DNA of 64,000 bases from Heliocidaris erythrogramma (Eukaryota; Echinodermata; Echinoidea; Camarodonta; Echinometridae), in NCBI GenBank assembly GCA_025617745.1, contig CM046856.1, forward strand, positions 34,652,208 to 34,716,207. The letters are read 5' to 3'. Made by a program: the position numbers and the translations under genes. The notes under the pieces are model-generated. The model saw only the letters and a list, made by a program, of their open reading frames with translations. It made no database searches and had not been told where the DNA came from. Within the stretch, counting starts at the first letter, position 1; each line of letters begins with the position of its first letter. Shown piece after piece: positions 13,198-25,213 of the stretch.

Positions 13198-13552
13198 ACG
13201 TTACAATGTTCAGACTAAAAGGGGATGCTGATTCTTTGAGTTTTTGATCAAAATGATGCTCTGTGACAATTTGTTGTACGATGTTTTGTTGTACAATGTT
13301 CAGACTTCAAAAAATAAAAAGTAGTCTGAACAGGGGGAAAGATGGCGGGGCGATATGAGGAGTGATGTTCCAAATATCACAGCTCTTGGAAATGTCTATT
13401 TTTGTGATGTTTATTGGAGGGTTGTTTGTGCAGCTGAGGCGGTAAATATTGCCTCCTTATTCTCACCGAGGGTAGCGTCTTGGGAGTGCGAAGATATGGC
13501 AGAGGTAACTGTTCATTTCATTAGGCAACTTGAACTGGCTGGCATGAACTTT

Positions 13553-15033
13553 TTTATGCCTCCGCCCACCGAAGGTGGGTGCCGGAGGCATTATGTTTTC
13601 GGGTTGTCCGTCCGTCCGTGCGTCCGTCCGTGCGTCCGTCCGTGCGTCCGTCCGTCCGTGCGTCCGTCCGTCCCACTTCTCGTTACCGCGATATCTGAAG
13701 AATCATTTGAGGTAGGAACCTCAAACTTGGTACTAGTATGTATACCCATACGAAGATGAACTGATTAGATTTTGGGGTAAGTAGGTCAAAGGTCAGAGGT
13801 CACAGAGGTCAATTTACATGAAATTACATAAGAATTCTTGGTTTTTAGCACCGTTACCACGATATCTCAAGAACTATCTGAGGTGAGAACTTCAAACTTG
13901 GTACCAGTATGTATCCCCATAGAAAGATGAACTGATTAGATTTTGGGGTAAGTAGGTCAAAGGTCAGAGGTCACAGAGGTCAATTTACATGAAATTACAT
14001 GGAATTACTGGTTTTTAGCACCGTTACCGCGATATCTCAAGAACTATCTGAGGTGAGAACTTCAAACTTGGTACCAGTATGTATCCCCATACGAAGATGA
14101 ACTGATTAGATTTTGGGGTAAGTAGGTCAAAGGTCAGAGGTCACAGAGGTCAATTTACATGAAATTACATAAGAATTCTTGGTTTTTAGCACCGTTACCA
14201 CGATATCTCAAGAACTATCTGAGGTGAGAACTTCAAACTTGGTACCAGTATGTATCCCCATACAAAGATGAACTGATTAGATTTTGGGGTAAGTAGGTCA
14301 AAGGTCAGAGGTCACAGAGGTCAATTTACATGAAATTACATGGAATTAGTGGTTTTTACCACCATTACCGCGATATCTCAAGAACTATCTGAGGTGAGAA
14401 CTTCAAACTTGGTACCAGTATGTATCCCCATAGAAAGATGAACTGATTAGATTTTGGGGTAAGTAGGTCAAAGGTCAGAGGTCACAGAGGTCAATTTACC
14501 TGAAATTACATAAAAATTCTTGGTTTTTAGCACCGTTACCACGATATCTCGAACTGTTCGAGGTAAGAACTTCAAACTTGGTACTAGTATGTTACCGTAT
14601 ACGAAGATGAACTGATTAGATTTTGGGGTAGGTAGGTCAAAGTTCAAAGGTCACAGAGGTCAATTTACATGAAATTACATGGAATTAGTGGTTTTTACCA
14701 CCGTTACCGCGATATCTCAAGAACTATCTGAGGTGAGAACTTCAAACTTGGTACCAGTATGCATACCCATAGAAAGATGAACTGATTAGATTTTTGGGTA
14801 AGTAGGTCAAAGGTCAGAGGTCACAGAGGTCAATTTACATAAAATTACATGAAATTACTGGTTTTTAGCCTTGTTATCAAATATTTCTAGTTTTATATGA
14901 AAATGAAATGAAATAAATTTTTCTGTCTCCTGTGCATTTTAAGTGAAAAGATTTGTCATTTTGTTGGACCAGTCCTTTTTAGAGTGTACATGTATGCCAT
15001 ACATTTCCAATCTGGTGATGGCGGAGGCATAAA
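13553..15033 (+). mobile_element. TIR element with seven internal ~170-bp tandem units
   Basis: Perfect 14-bp terminal inverted repeats: TTTATGCCTCCGCC at 13553-13566 and GGCGGAGGCATAAA at 15020-15033. Behind the left end is a hairpin (CCACCGAAGGTGG) and a GTCC/GTGC minisatellite (13604-13672). Units then begin near 13700, 13871, 14041, 14212, 14382, 14551 and 14721, a spacing of 169-171 bp. They show few differences, so amplification was recent or homogenised. No ORF; non-autonomous. A shorter diverged relative is at 8227-8761. Confidence 0.85.
13783..14832 (+). repeat. Seven arrays of four AGGTCA half-sites, spacing 1-1-3
   Basis: Each tandem unit contains AGGTCA-A-AGGTCA-G-AGGTCA-CAG-AGGTCA. 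Arrays begin at 13783, 13954, 14124, 14295, 14465, 14634 (second site AGTTCA) and 14804. AGGTCA is the core half-site of many nuclear receptors and the first two form an exact DR1. The sequence pattern is directly visible; receptor binding is inference. Confidence 0.85.
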
Positions 15034-15065
15034 TTCCGACCGCGCGCGGTCGAATATTCATCTAG

Positions 15066-15275
15066 TTTAAAGGTGCGAAGAGAGTGATAGAGAGAGGGAG
15101 AGAGAGAGAGTAAGAGTAGGGTAAACAGAAAGAGAAATCTAAAGAGAGTAAGAAAGAGAAAGAGTAAAGAGTAAGAAAGTGAATGAGAGAAAGAGAAAAA
15201 CAAAGAGAAAAACAAAGAGAAGAAAACAAATAAAAGCAAGTGGGTGTGTGTGTGTGTGTGTCTGTATGTGTGTGT
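15066..15275. repeat. (GA)n and (TG)n simple repeats
   Basis: About 170 bp of imperfect GA/AAGA repeats followed by a TG run at 15241-15275. SLSLS-type ORFs on the opposite strand are artefacts of this sequence. Confidence 0.85.
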
Positions 15276-16420
15276 GAAAGAGAGAAAGAAACGGGTGAGG
15301 GGGTAATGACAAAAAACCTCACGATAGAAAATAAACGTGAGAAAATTTACGGAGGAAATACTGATAAAGACAATAGTTCATGCATCCAGAGTCAAATGTA
15401 TTACAGAGTGTTATAGATAAAAGCCATACATGGCTATGATATGGATTCGGTAATTTAGGAGACTTGTTTTTCCGTCTTTGTTTTTCAAAAAAAAGATGGA
15501 TTGTTTAGTACATTCAGACCATTCAGACCAAATTGCATTGAGAATCTATGCATATATCTCACAATCGTAATCAATATGACCTATATTGGGGTTTGCATCC
15601 AATTTTGTTATGAGAAACCCTGTGTAAACAACATGATCTAATCATCAACAGTTCATGGTAATCAATGAGAGTGGAGCTAGGCAGGCTCAGGAGCAGACAT
15701 GGGATGACCCATATAATCAGGGGCAGATCCAGGATTTTGTAAATGAGGAGGGGCACATTTAAAGAAGAAGAGGTGACTATATTTTCAGATACCGTATTGG
15801 TCTAAATTTCAAAAGGGCTAAAAAACACAATTAGCGGTACTTTTTTGTATAAGGATCTTACTGGTATGCACAATTGGGTTGTAAAAGGTGGGGGGGGGGG
15901 GGGGGTGCACAGGCCAGTAGTGCCCCCTCCCCCCTCCCAGCTACCGCATAGCATATATACTGCATACTGTCTGTTTTGATCATTTTGGAAACTGGTATGA
16001 TCTCTCTCAATTATGCAAGTATCTTTGTGTTCATTTTTTTATTATTGACTACAGTGCTACGTTGCAATGATAAGATAGCAATGTTATGGTCTTTTCCAAA
16101 ATAACCATGAATATTTCATGTACCTCTAAAAGTCATCAATTTTCCATTGATTATAATACATACATGAGAAAAACCAACAGATTCGAAATTGATGTTTATC
16201 ATCAAAAGTGTGACGCCTGGAATTATGGTAACATACATGAGAAAAACGAATGGATTCGAATTTCAAAGATGATGACTGGTTTTTCATATCAGATTTTTTT
16301 TCTTCAAAGAAGCAACAGAGATTGTTGGAGATTAAACATGTTATTGATTAATGCAATGTCAAGAATGATACAGTGTACATTAGCTTTATTTGCTGATAAA
16401 TAGATAACACTATTATTGAG
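15276..16420. other. Intronic stretch with a G-tract-containing dispersed repeat
   Basis: No exon seen. At 15718-15925 a segment begins CAGATCCAGGATTTTG, runs through a poly-G tract near 15890 and ends in TGCCCCCTCCCCC. A related arrangement (TCCAGGATTTTG, poly-G, then TTGTGCCACTGCC) lies at 40784-40910, so the G tract appears to be part of a repeat family. Confidence 0.5.
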
Positions 16421-17846
16421 TACCGTATTCACCGGCCGAAAGGCCGCAGCGCCGGATAGGCCGCACCCCAACTTTGACAACTCATTTGAAAAAAAAAAAA
16501 TATGGGGAAAAATCAAAGCATAAGAAATTTAGCCCCCCAAATATCATGCAACGAAAAAATAAGGGCCAAACTTTTTATTGTATTGACTATTTGAAGACAA
16601 TTATTCCTAGATGTCTTTGCTTTTTATGTCGTTAAGAATTTAAAAGTTGAACTTTAGTTGAACTGAAGAGAATCTGACGAAGCGTAGTACTAGTACGAGT
16701 AGTACTCGCAAACACGTACATCTTTGTAGACTAACGTTAGTACTATTATAAAGTGTACGGTACATGCCGTCTCCCTAAAAGTTCGACAACAAATAGGACT
16801 ATCAACCGTGATTGCAACTCGCAAATTGAGGCACAATCACAAATGAAATTGGAAAGGAAATGTTTCCACCACTCTAAAAAATCGTGAAGAGATATCTTAC
16901 ATAGGTGCATATTCCATCAAATGTTCCCTATGTGACATCCAAAGACAGAAAAATACATAATACAGCATGATGGTTTCGAAGAGGAAATTGAAAACGTTGT
17001 CACGACGATTTGCAAGCTGAAACATGTGCTTGCCATGACCAAAGATCGTGAAAAGAAAGATAGGACACTCTCCCGATTGTGTAAAGGGTCCGATGTAACG
17101 GCCAAGGGAAGGGCGCCCTTGGCCTTCCCCATATGAGGCCACTTACGTTACATAAAATTAGGGAGAGACAGGAATGCCCTATCTTACCTTTTAAGATCTT
17201 TGCCATGACTTACAATGTCTATGCTTACAATGCAGGTTAACGCGCACGCCACGTGCGCTATGAAAAATCCTCTGTGATAACGTCCGTTCTCCATACAAAA
17301 TACACACATCTCCGTGAAGGATCTGCAAGGATACAACCGCGCTGAAATAGCGCGGAGGTTGAGGGGGTGCCATCGATCTCAACACATACAAAGGGTGTGC
17401 TCAAAAGACAAATTAAAACTTACAAAGCGCCTACGTACCCATTACAATAGCTCACAGAACAGAAAACATCTACCGGGGTGGGTGATTTCAGCACTTTACT
17501 CGAGCTCAATAGAGAGCTTCGTACGAGTGCTCTGTCAACCTCGGAAGACCATACGAGGCTGTGTTTGTAAATATATTGATAAGATATGTAGTTAATAGTT
17601 CTGAATTATATTTATAACTGAAAATATTTCAGTACTTGAAAGATATTAGATCTACATCGTTGGAGATAGAGCACAGGCTTACTGTAGTGTTACTGTTAGA
17701 TCTAACGTTTGTCCCGTCCATTCCAATACGTGTGGTGATTTTGGAGGCGGTTCATTTTTGTCTGTTGCGGCCCATAGGCCGCACCCCGACTTTGGGATCA
17801 TATTTTGAGTGAAAATACCGCGGCCTTTCCGCCGGCGAATACGGTA
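16421..17846. mobile_element. 1.4-kb non-autonomous TIR element with TA flanks
   Basis: Ends are inverted: TACCGTATTCACCGGC at the left and GCCGGCGAATACGGTA at the right, followed inward by AAAGGCCGC and GCGGCCTTT. If the outer TA is the target duplication, this fits a Tc1/mariner- or PIF-like insertion. Just inside each end is ATAGGCCGCACCCC, but both copies point the same way, so the subterminal repeats are direct while the termini are inverted. The interior holds no transposase ORF and is partly CpG-rich (17050-17540). Confidence 0.75.
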
Positions 17847-20803
17847 TTCATGCTACATTTACATGTCCAGGGGGGTGTTTCATAAAGCTGTTCGTAAAGT
17901 TACGCATGACTCTATGAATGACTTAAATATGACAAGCCAAATGGCATGCTCAGTCAATTTTAACTGCATCAACTAAACGGAAGAGTGGCATTCAAGTTAT
18001 TTGATCTCATTATGTCAATTACATTGCTTGCACTATAATTCATTAAAATTTATGTCTTGGTGAAGCATGGCTTATGTATTTAATTAGTGACATTAATCAC
18101 ATAGAGATTCCTTGGCCTTTGACTGCATCATTTAATTATTCGAGAAATGGTTCTCCTCTAATGGAATAAGAGCATTGAGTGGCTAAGAAACACTCCATGC
18201 AGTTTCTTAACCTGCATTCAACCAAAATTGTTTCATCCTAAACTTTCGGTTTTGAATCTGCCTTTTAAACAAAATATGCTTGTACCATACAAAAACTTCT
18301 TTATTGCAACCGAAAAAAAAAATTCAGGATTGAAATAAAAGAAAACTTGTAGTTCAAATAAACCATATTATTCTTATTGTTGGATTCTTAACAAAACGGT
18401 TGACACACAAAAAAGAAATTCTGTGTTGTCGTTTCATTTATATATTTTTTTAGTTGTCAGCTCTGAAACCTATAATTTCTTTATGATCTCTTTTTTTTTT
18501 TGGTATACATAATTATTACATGTACTTATGAAATTGAAAGGGAGAAAGGATGCCTTTGCAAATCAGCAATGCTACATACATTATCTGAGAATCAGGTAGG
18601 CAGTAAGTCTATGTTAAACTGCATGTATAGGAGTTAACTGTCTTCTGGTTATCAACAGACATTGTTCTCAAAGTAGTAGTTTGTTGAATACCAACCGAAG
18701 TGTTTAGAAAAAAAATAGATTAGTAAGTTGAAACCATGTCACCATGAAAAGGGGAGTCTCTTCTTCTTTATCCATTATATTGATTAGCATTTTCATATTG
18801 TTTGGGAAAGCTTGTATTGATTTGGAAATTAGAATGAGAAATCAATATGGAAGGCACACAGTTGTTGACAGAAGTTCATGGTCAGAAAAATAGATTGGCC
18901 CATTTCTGAATTCTCACTCCCAAATAAGAAGGCGTTTCTTCTAAAACGAGCTGAAAGAAAGCCTGCTCTGGTGGAACTGTATTTGTCTTCATACACAGTG
19001 CATTTCGGAAGTCAGTTTAGCCCACGCTTGATAAAGCTGTTTCATCATCTGTCTTATCATCAGCACCACCACCACCACCACCACAATCACCACCAACGTC
19101 GTCGTCATCATCATCATGAAACGGCTTCATCTAGCTCAAGTCATTTCATTTGCTGAAAATGACATCTATGACCCCTTTTCCCTGGAAGCCTGATTTGACT
19201 TCCAAATGTAAGACTAGTTTGGTACACTTTTCTTTTCATACTAGTTGGAAGCATCCTGTATGCTGTAGTAGAATACTTTGTGGTGCAATTCTGCCTTCAG
19301 ACCTGCGTAAGAGCACTCTTATTTGTCACGTGTGAAGGGGGTCATGGGGTAAAGGATGGTGGTGAGTGGGCTGGTTAGGGGGGAGAAAGAAGAAGGAAGT
19401 GGGAGGTAAGGGTGAGAGAAATGGCAGGTGATTTTTAATGTTATTGATATCAAGGCAAGGATGGGTGGGTAAATTTATAAACAGAGACATAGAATCGATC
19501 AAAATATAAATTAGTGGAGCTGAGAGAGACAGAGACAGAAACAGAGGGGGAGAGAGTCTGAGAAAGTGGGAGAGTGAGTGAGAGAGAGAGAGAGAGTGAT
19601 AGTGAGAGTGAGAGTAAGAGTAAGGTAGAGTTAAAAAGAGCAAGTGAGAGAATGGGGGAGCACGAGAGAGAATGAATAACCAATAAAACCTAATCAATAC
19701 TCTTTTACATGTATGGTTATGCGCATGAGCTCTTTCATCGCTAATCCTGTCTGTTCGCTCCTGGTGTATAGTTGTACAAACCCCTTCTCCCTTTTAAATT
19801 AAAAAAAAAAGAGGAAAGATGACGAATGCCCCTGGAATGTCCTTATTCATCATTCACCCTGCAGAGGATGACATGGTCGTTGCAGTGTGTGTGTGTGTGT
19901 GTGTGGCTGTCAGCTGGGTTCTGATATATTGATCATTTGAGTATGAGTGCCTCGTGAGTGATAGTCCTATAGGAGGGGGAATATTCATGATATATGCTGG
20001 TCAGGCGTCTACTGTCGTTTCAATCAAACGGTAAGGCTACTCATCCCTCTTTCTCTCGCTCGCTCTCTCTCTCTCACTCTCTCTTTCTGGTATATGTCAT
20101 AGATATATATTCCTGTGTAATTTACTGGTATAGGCTTGATTGTGTCTCATTTTGAAGGCTACTTTACTTACAAAGTAGTGTTATTACAAATATGCCTTTT
20201 TAGACGATTAGGTACTTACAGCACCTGCCTTAACAAAATTTTCACTGGCTTTTAAAATGTAAAGAAATACATTTCGTAAGCCTATACATTAAAATGCTAA
20301 ACACTATAGGCCCAGCTATACAAATTTCCCTTCCATTGCTCTTATAACGTATGTGAATTTGCTTTTTTATGAATTGTATGAACGATTTAATTGAGGATTC
20401 TGTCAGACTTTTCATATTCAGGGAAGCATGAAATTTAATGTCATCATCAAAACTCAACTAATTGGATTCCATTGTATTTTCTTGTTTTAGACAAAACCAA
20501 AGGTAACATTGTAGGGTGTGACTAACATTTTAGCAAACTATATGTCATACCTATATTTGGAACATATTAATTATGTTTGATTTGGCAATTGACATACATA
20601 TTCAGTCTATTTATTCTTTGCCTTTGGGCTTGCAGTATAGATTCACCTTACCAACATATCAAATATTTTGTAACCTGGGAGAGGATGTTCACTTCAGTGT
20701 TTGATTTTCATACTAGTGCATATTTGCTATAAGCTTTTGAATTTGAGTTCTTCTATTTGCCTTCAAATTCTTTTTCATTGCAGTAGAATATTAATCTAGA
20801 TTT
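17847..20803. other. Intronic stretch with simple repeats, no exon seen
   Basis: A one-sided fragment of another palindromic element may start at 17871 (GTGTTTCATAAAGCTGTTCG). There are CAC/CAT repeats near 19060-19125, GA repeats at 19520-19650 and a TG run near 19887. ORFs over these (His-rich, SLSLS-rich) are low-complexity artefacts. Confidence 0.5.
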
Positions 20804-20951
20804 GGGCCCCGTTTCATAAAACTTGTTATCAATAACAAGTTGCAATAATTGTTATAAACTACTGAAATCCTTGCATCTGATTGGCTGAGAGCAAATTTGT
20901 CATAGAAATATGGCAGTTGTAACTGATAACAAGTTTTATGAAACGGGGCCC
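20804..20951 (-). mobile_element. Palindromic MITE, constant core, arm type A, with 8-bp flanking duplication
   Basis: Arms GGGCCCCGTTTCATAAAAC and GTTTTATGAAACGGGGCCC are exact inverted copies, with inner TTGTTATCAATAACAAG. The core reads CTTGCATCTGATTGG on the + strand, so it is inverted relative to the 9572 copy. ATCTAGAT occurs 2 bp outside both ends; if the termini are TTGGGCC and GGCCCTG this is an 8-bp target duplication, as in hAT elements. Confidence 0.88.
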
Positions 20952-21090
20952 TGATCTAGATGTCCTACTAACACAAGTCCTGGGCTTCAGCATTTAAAGA
21001 ATCTACTCTAGCAATTTTGAAAATAGATGAAATTTTAAATGCTGGACTTTTCAAGCTTACCTGCTAATTGTAAGGTATTTTTAGATCATT

Positions 21091-21360
21091 CTTTTTTTTT
21101 TTTTTTTTTTTTTTTAATTGTATGTTTTATTAAATCAAAAGACAAAAATCATAATATTTACATGTCATCAACAATGATTGGTACACAACAAAAAAGATTT
21201 AAAAAAATAAATAACTAAATAGATAAAAATAAACAAATAAAAAAGTGACAAGAAATAGAAGATATTTAAACCAATAACATATTAGTGAGCAGTTCAAAGC
21301 CACCGAGAAAAGAAAATAGAATATATACTGTTTATTAAAATTGCTCTTTAGGGGAGGAGG
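21091..21360 (-). mobile_element. Probable poly(A)-tailed retrocopy, 3' end on the minus strand
   Basis: A run of 25 T (21091-21115) on the + strand is a poly(A) tail on the minus strand. Reading that way, AATAAA lies just upstream (TTTATT at 21126-21131 on the + strand), at a normal poly(A)-signal distance. The transcript body to the right is AT-rich and non-coding, so it could be a 3' UTR of a processed copy or a LINE tail. Its far end is not defined. Confidence 0.5.
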
Positions 21361-23117
21361 TGTGGACTTGTCACATTATTTATTGGTTTCTTCAAATTGG
21401 TTACTAATACCAAGGCCAATATTTGAGCATATATGTTTCCAGATAAAAGACTATGTATAGCAACAGGCCTGCATGTTTCCATAGCAAACATGGCACATTA
21501 CCTAGTCAAGACATTCTCTTTATTTTCTGGAGGTATATGTGAAGCTTTCATTTAAGCCTACTTTCATTATAGACAACTGTACAGCTAGCTTACATGTGGA
21601 TATATGAAATACAGCCATCATGCACTCTGACCCTATGGTTAGGCATGAATCAATTATTCCTCTATGTGTGTGTCACATGTGGCCCTGCAGAAGTATACAG
21701 TTAACTCATAAGCACTCACTCCCCTCGCCTGTCTGTCCATCATTAATATTTCATGACCACGCAATCGCATGTGGACAGATTGAGCGCATGGCTACATTGC
21801 AGCAGTCTCGCAGTACGAAGGGCTTCTTACACAGCAGGTGTGAAACGAGAATTGTACGTGTGCCAGAGAAAACAGCGGGAGGAGAGAGATGAAGACAGAG
21901 AGAGAGAGAGAGGGGGGGGGGGGAGAAAGAGAGAGAGTGGGATAGTAGGGAACCATCCACTGAGGTGGAACGCACTTGGACTACGTGAGTGTGGGTATGC
22001 ACGGGCTTGTATCATTTGCCCAACTCAGGAGGACTGAGTAGAGAACTGGAGAGGGAGAGAGCGTTTTTGGAGATTGAAGATGAGTCGGACGGCCATTTTC
22101 GAGGTCGGCTGGGCGTCCAAGGAGGATGCAATGTTGTGAGGATGTGTCTTCAATCTGTAAGTCATCTTAACGTTCTCGGTTTCAAGATAGGAGTGCATGA
22201 GAGAAATGTTATGCTCCAGGTTGCATGAGATGTAGGGAGGACATGCTTCCATTTGCAGATGTGATGGTAATCTTGTGTGATGTTGGATGTGGAATAGAAG
22301 GAGGAGGAGGAGGAGGAGTTGAGAAACAGATGTTAAGATGATGGTGATGATGATAATGATGTTTGTAGTGCATGGTGCTTATGGTGACAATAATTTTAAC
22401 GGAAAGTTATGAGAGTTGGGAGGATGGCGGGGATGATGAGATGACGAGGAGGAGGAAAATGATGATAAGGATGATGATGATGACAGTGATGGTAATGATG
22501 ATGATGAAAATGACAGTGATGATTGAGATCATGATCATGATCATAATGATGATGAAAAGGAGGATGATGATGATGATGATGAATGAAGATGATGAAGACG
22601 AAGATGATGATCATGATGATGATGACAGTAGAGACATGAGGAATGTGAAATTGAGCTTGAGCTCAAACTAACTAACTTAATAATGAATGTTGAATGTCCC
22701 TTTGCAACATGTCCACATCTTCAGAAGATCAGTGTAATTTCCCCAATAATGTAGGTCTACTTTGTTGTTTGTAAAAAGAAATAGCATTGACATCATCAAA
22801 TGCATATATGATGAGCATCAGGGAGGAGTATTATTCAACTGAATCACATTGATCTGTAAGCATGATAATTTGGGAAGCTGAAGTACATTCTTTAAAAGAT
22901 AATATTGTCCAAAAATTCTCAATATGAAGTCCACATGTTAAATCTAGTGATGATTGCAGCCTATGGGGAAAGAAAAACTGCAAATCGTTAAAGGTGCATC
23001 CATTTGGATATAAAGCTCACATATGTGCAGGTGTTATATGAATAAGGCAAACATGCATAATGTACAGATTGAAATCCCCCAGTCATTGGTTAGGCATGTG
23101 TAGATTTTGCACCACCT
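21361..23117. other. Intronic stretch with a less AT-rich patch
   Basis: Positions 21620-22260 are richer in G+C and hold an ATG at 22080 with a short open stretch ending in a possible donor (TTGTGAGG). The evidence is weak and its phase does not fit the next known exon, so it is not annotated as an exon. GA and G runs (21895-21920) and a GAT repeat block follow. Confidence 0.4.
22330..22626. repeat. GAT/GATGATGA microsatellite block
   Basis: Imperfect (GAT)n with GAC, GAA and AAT variants. Met/Asp-rich and His-rich ORFs in all frames are artefacts. Confidence 0.9.
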
Positions 23118-23242
23118 GGGCCCCGTTTCATAAAACTTGTTATCAATAACAACTTCCACATTTCTATGACAAATTTGCTCTCAGCCAATCAGATGCAAGG
23201 ATTAACATGTTATTGATAACAAGTTTTATGAAATGGGGCCCC
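23118..23242 (+). mobile_element. Palindromic MITE, arm type A, shortened core
   Basis: Arms GGGCCCCGTTTCATAAAAC and GTTTTATGAAATGGGGCCC, inner TTGTTATCAATAACAA, and the core ACAAATTTGCTCTCAGCC plus CAATCAGATGCAAGGAT. The TTTCAGTAGCTTATAAC half of the core is missing, replaced directly by the right arm. Confidence 0.87.
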
Positions 23243-25180
23243 AATCATGCCATTGCTGCCAGTACCGTACATGAAATCTGTGATGTTCATGTGTTGGATA
23301 CGCTGTAAAAGATTAGTTTGGTTGTATTTAAACTATATATGTCTCTTATGATAAAACTTTATCATGGTCTTTTGAAACATCAATATAATCACTGCTATAA
23401 ATGAAATCTCATCGCACTTTCTTTTACTTTTGAAATCATTGCAAATGGAGAAAAAAATGTTTTCTTTTCTTTTTAGAATTATCAATTCATTCCACTTATT
23501 TTCATGTTCAGACAAACCAACAACACCAAAAATTAAAGTGCAAAATGCTACACATGATTATACCATGTACATGTAATTAGTACTTGCATTAGGTGTACCT
23601 CTCAATCATAACTATGTGAGCATGAAATGGGAGGAGATTTTTTTTTTTAATGTGTAACTAGTGAAAATTTATGTGAATATGCTGAGATTATATATACAAA
23701 CTCTTAAGTTGTTTTTTTAATTCAATGGGGTAGGCAAACTTGACTCAAAGTATTAATATTTCTAGGAAAGCCCAAAGCACCGAGTCGGCTCTTAGCGCAT
23801 GGTTAGACGATGACGTGGATGTTGGCATAGTGTTCCATCACGAGTCTGCATTCAATGCTTGAAGAACTTCTATTTTTTTTTAAAGCAGAGTTCACTTGTC
23901 GTATCACACTGAAACTAGAAACATCCATGAACACAAATGTGTGCTGTGATGAGTCATTTTAAAGTTCAGCTTGAGAATTATATTTTTAAGTGTTGGCGAG
24001 GTCAAAAAAAGAATGAAAAAAGAAGAGAGTTTATTTTGGATGCATCTGTAAAGTCACAGCCACATTTATTGAACTATACATTGTGCCTATGTATTCAGTT
24101 TTTAAAATGGCTCAAAATAGCAATAACTTATGGAGGGATGTGGTGTAATTCTTTCCTACTAATGCTTAGAATGATAAACCAGAAATCACAATCTACCAGA
24201 AATCACAATCTACCACAATGAAAAATTATCTATTATTTATTCTCCCTTGTGACTCTCCCAGCATTTAGCGCATATTTTGGTTTTTGGTCACTTCTGTTGA
24301 AGTTCTATTGAAGCTATTCCTTTTAAGAACATTGTATTTGATGGGAGGAATCGAGCTTTGAGAGTCTCGATACTAGGCTAGCCATTTTGTAAGAGGATTG
24401 TGTCTGATGTTTAGATATTGTTATTGAAGGAGTGATCAAATTTAGAAGGTCTTGATGAAAGGTTAGTAATAATATATCATAGACTAAATAACAACATCAA
24501 TGTACTTTTGAATGACAAATGTATCTGATGCATCATCAAGATAGGTCTTTCCTTCTTGCTCAGCGAATATCTGTCTCATTCAGCTGTCCAGATTATCCAG
24601 TGTTGTTGGAGCCGTAATGAGTCATTTTAAGCACTGTTGTTTTAACACCTGGCATGATGCGACGCTCGATCAGAAATTTGCTATGGTGTTTGTAGTGGCT
24701 CTGATTCGAAATGAATCTGTATATGTATACATAAAGTGAGAAGTAGCCTTTTCATATTTGAGGGATGCGATTCACCAGGATGGTGCTAATGTACTTCCCA
24801 TTTCCAGAACACTGAATCAATGCCTTTCTGGCTCTCAACAGATCAGTACTCGTTAAGAACAAGAAAGATAATAAATAACTCTTTTTAGCATTATATGCAT
24901 TAGATTATAAGGGGCTAGATATGATTTTAAGTATTAGCACCCTATTGATTAACAGATATTGTATATCATGATTTTTTTTTGCTGAAAATAAGAGTCATTA
25001 TTTAGCTTATATCCCCTTGTAAACTATCTTTAGAAAAAAAAAAATCTTTAGAAAAAAAAAAAAAGGATTCTTGCTGTTGGAAGAGCAGGTCAAGTAATAA
25101 GGATTTCAAATTGAATTTGATGATTTCCCCCTGAATTTACTTGAATTGTAGTCTTTTCAACTGTGTTTCAGTACTGATTT

Positions 25181-25213
<33 letters not shown>

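Noticed and set aside
13355-13759. 134-codon open frame with repeated VRPSVRPC
   Set aside because: The repeats come from the GTCC/GTGC minisatellite of the TIR element.
13700-14880. Regular tandem repeats that might suggest a CRISPR-like array
   Set aside because: Units of ~170 bp are contiguous with no unique spacers, in a eukaryotic transposon with inverted ends.
18878-19156. Frame with a histidine tract
   Set aside because: His tract is a CAC/CAT repeat; no splice sites or conserved sequence.
22372-22671. Met/Asp-rich and His-rich frames
   Set aside because: Products of the GAT microsatellite.
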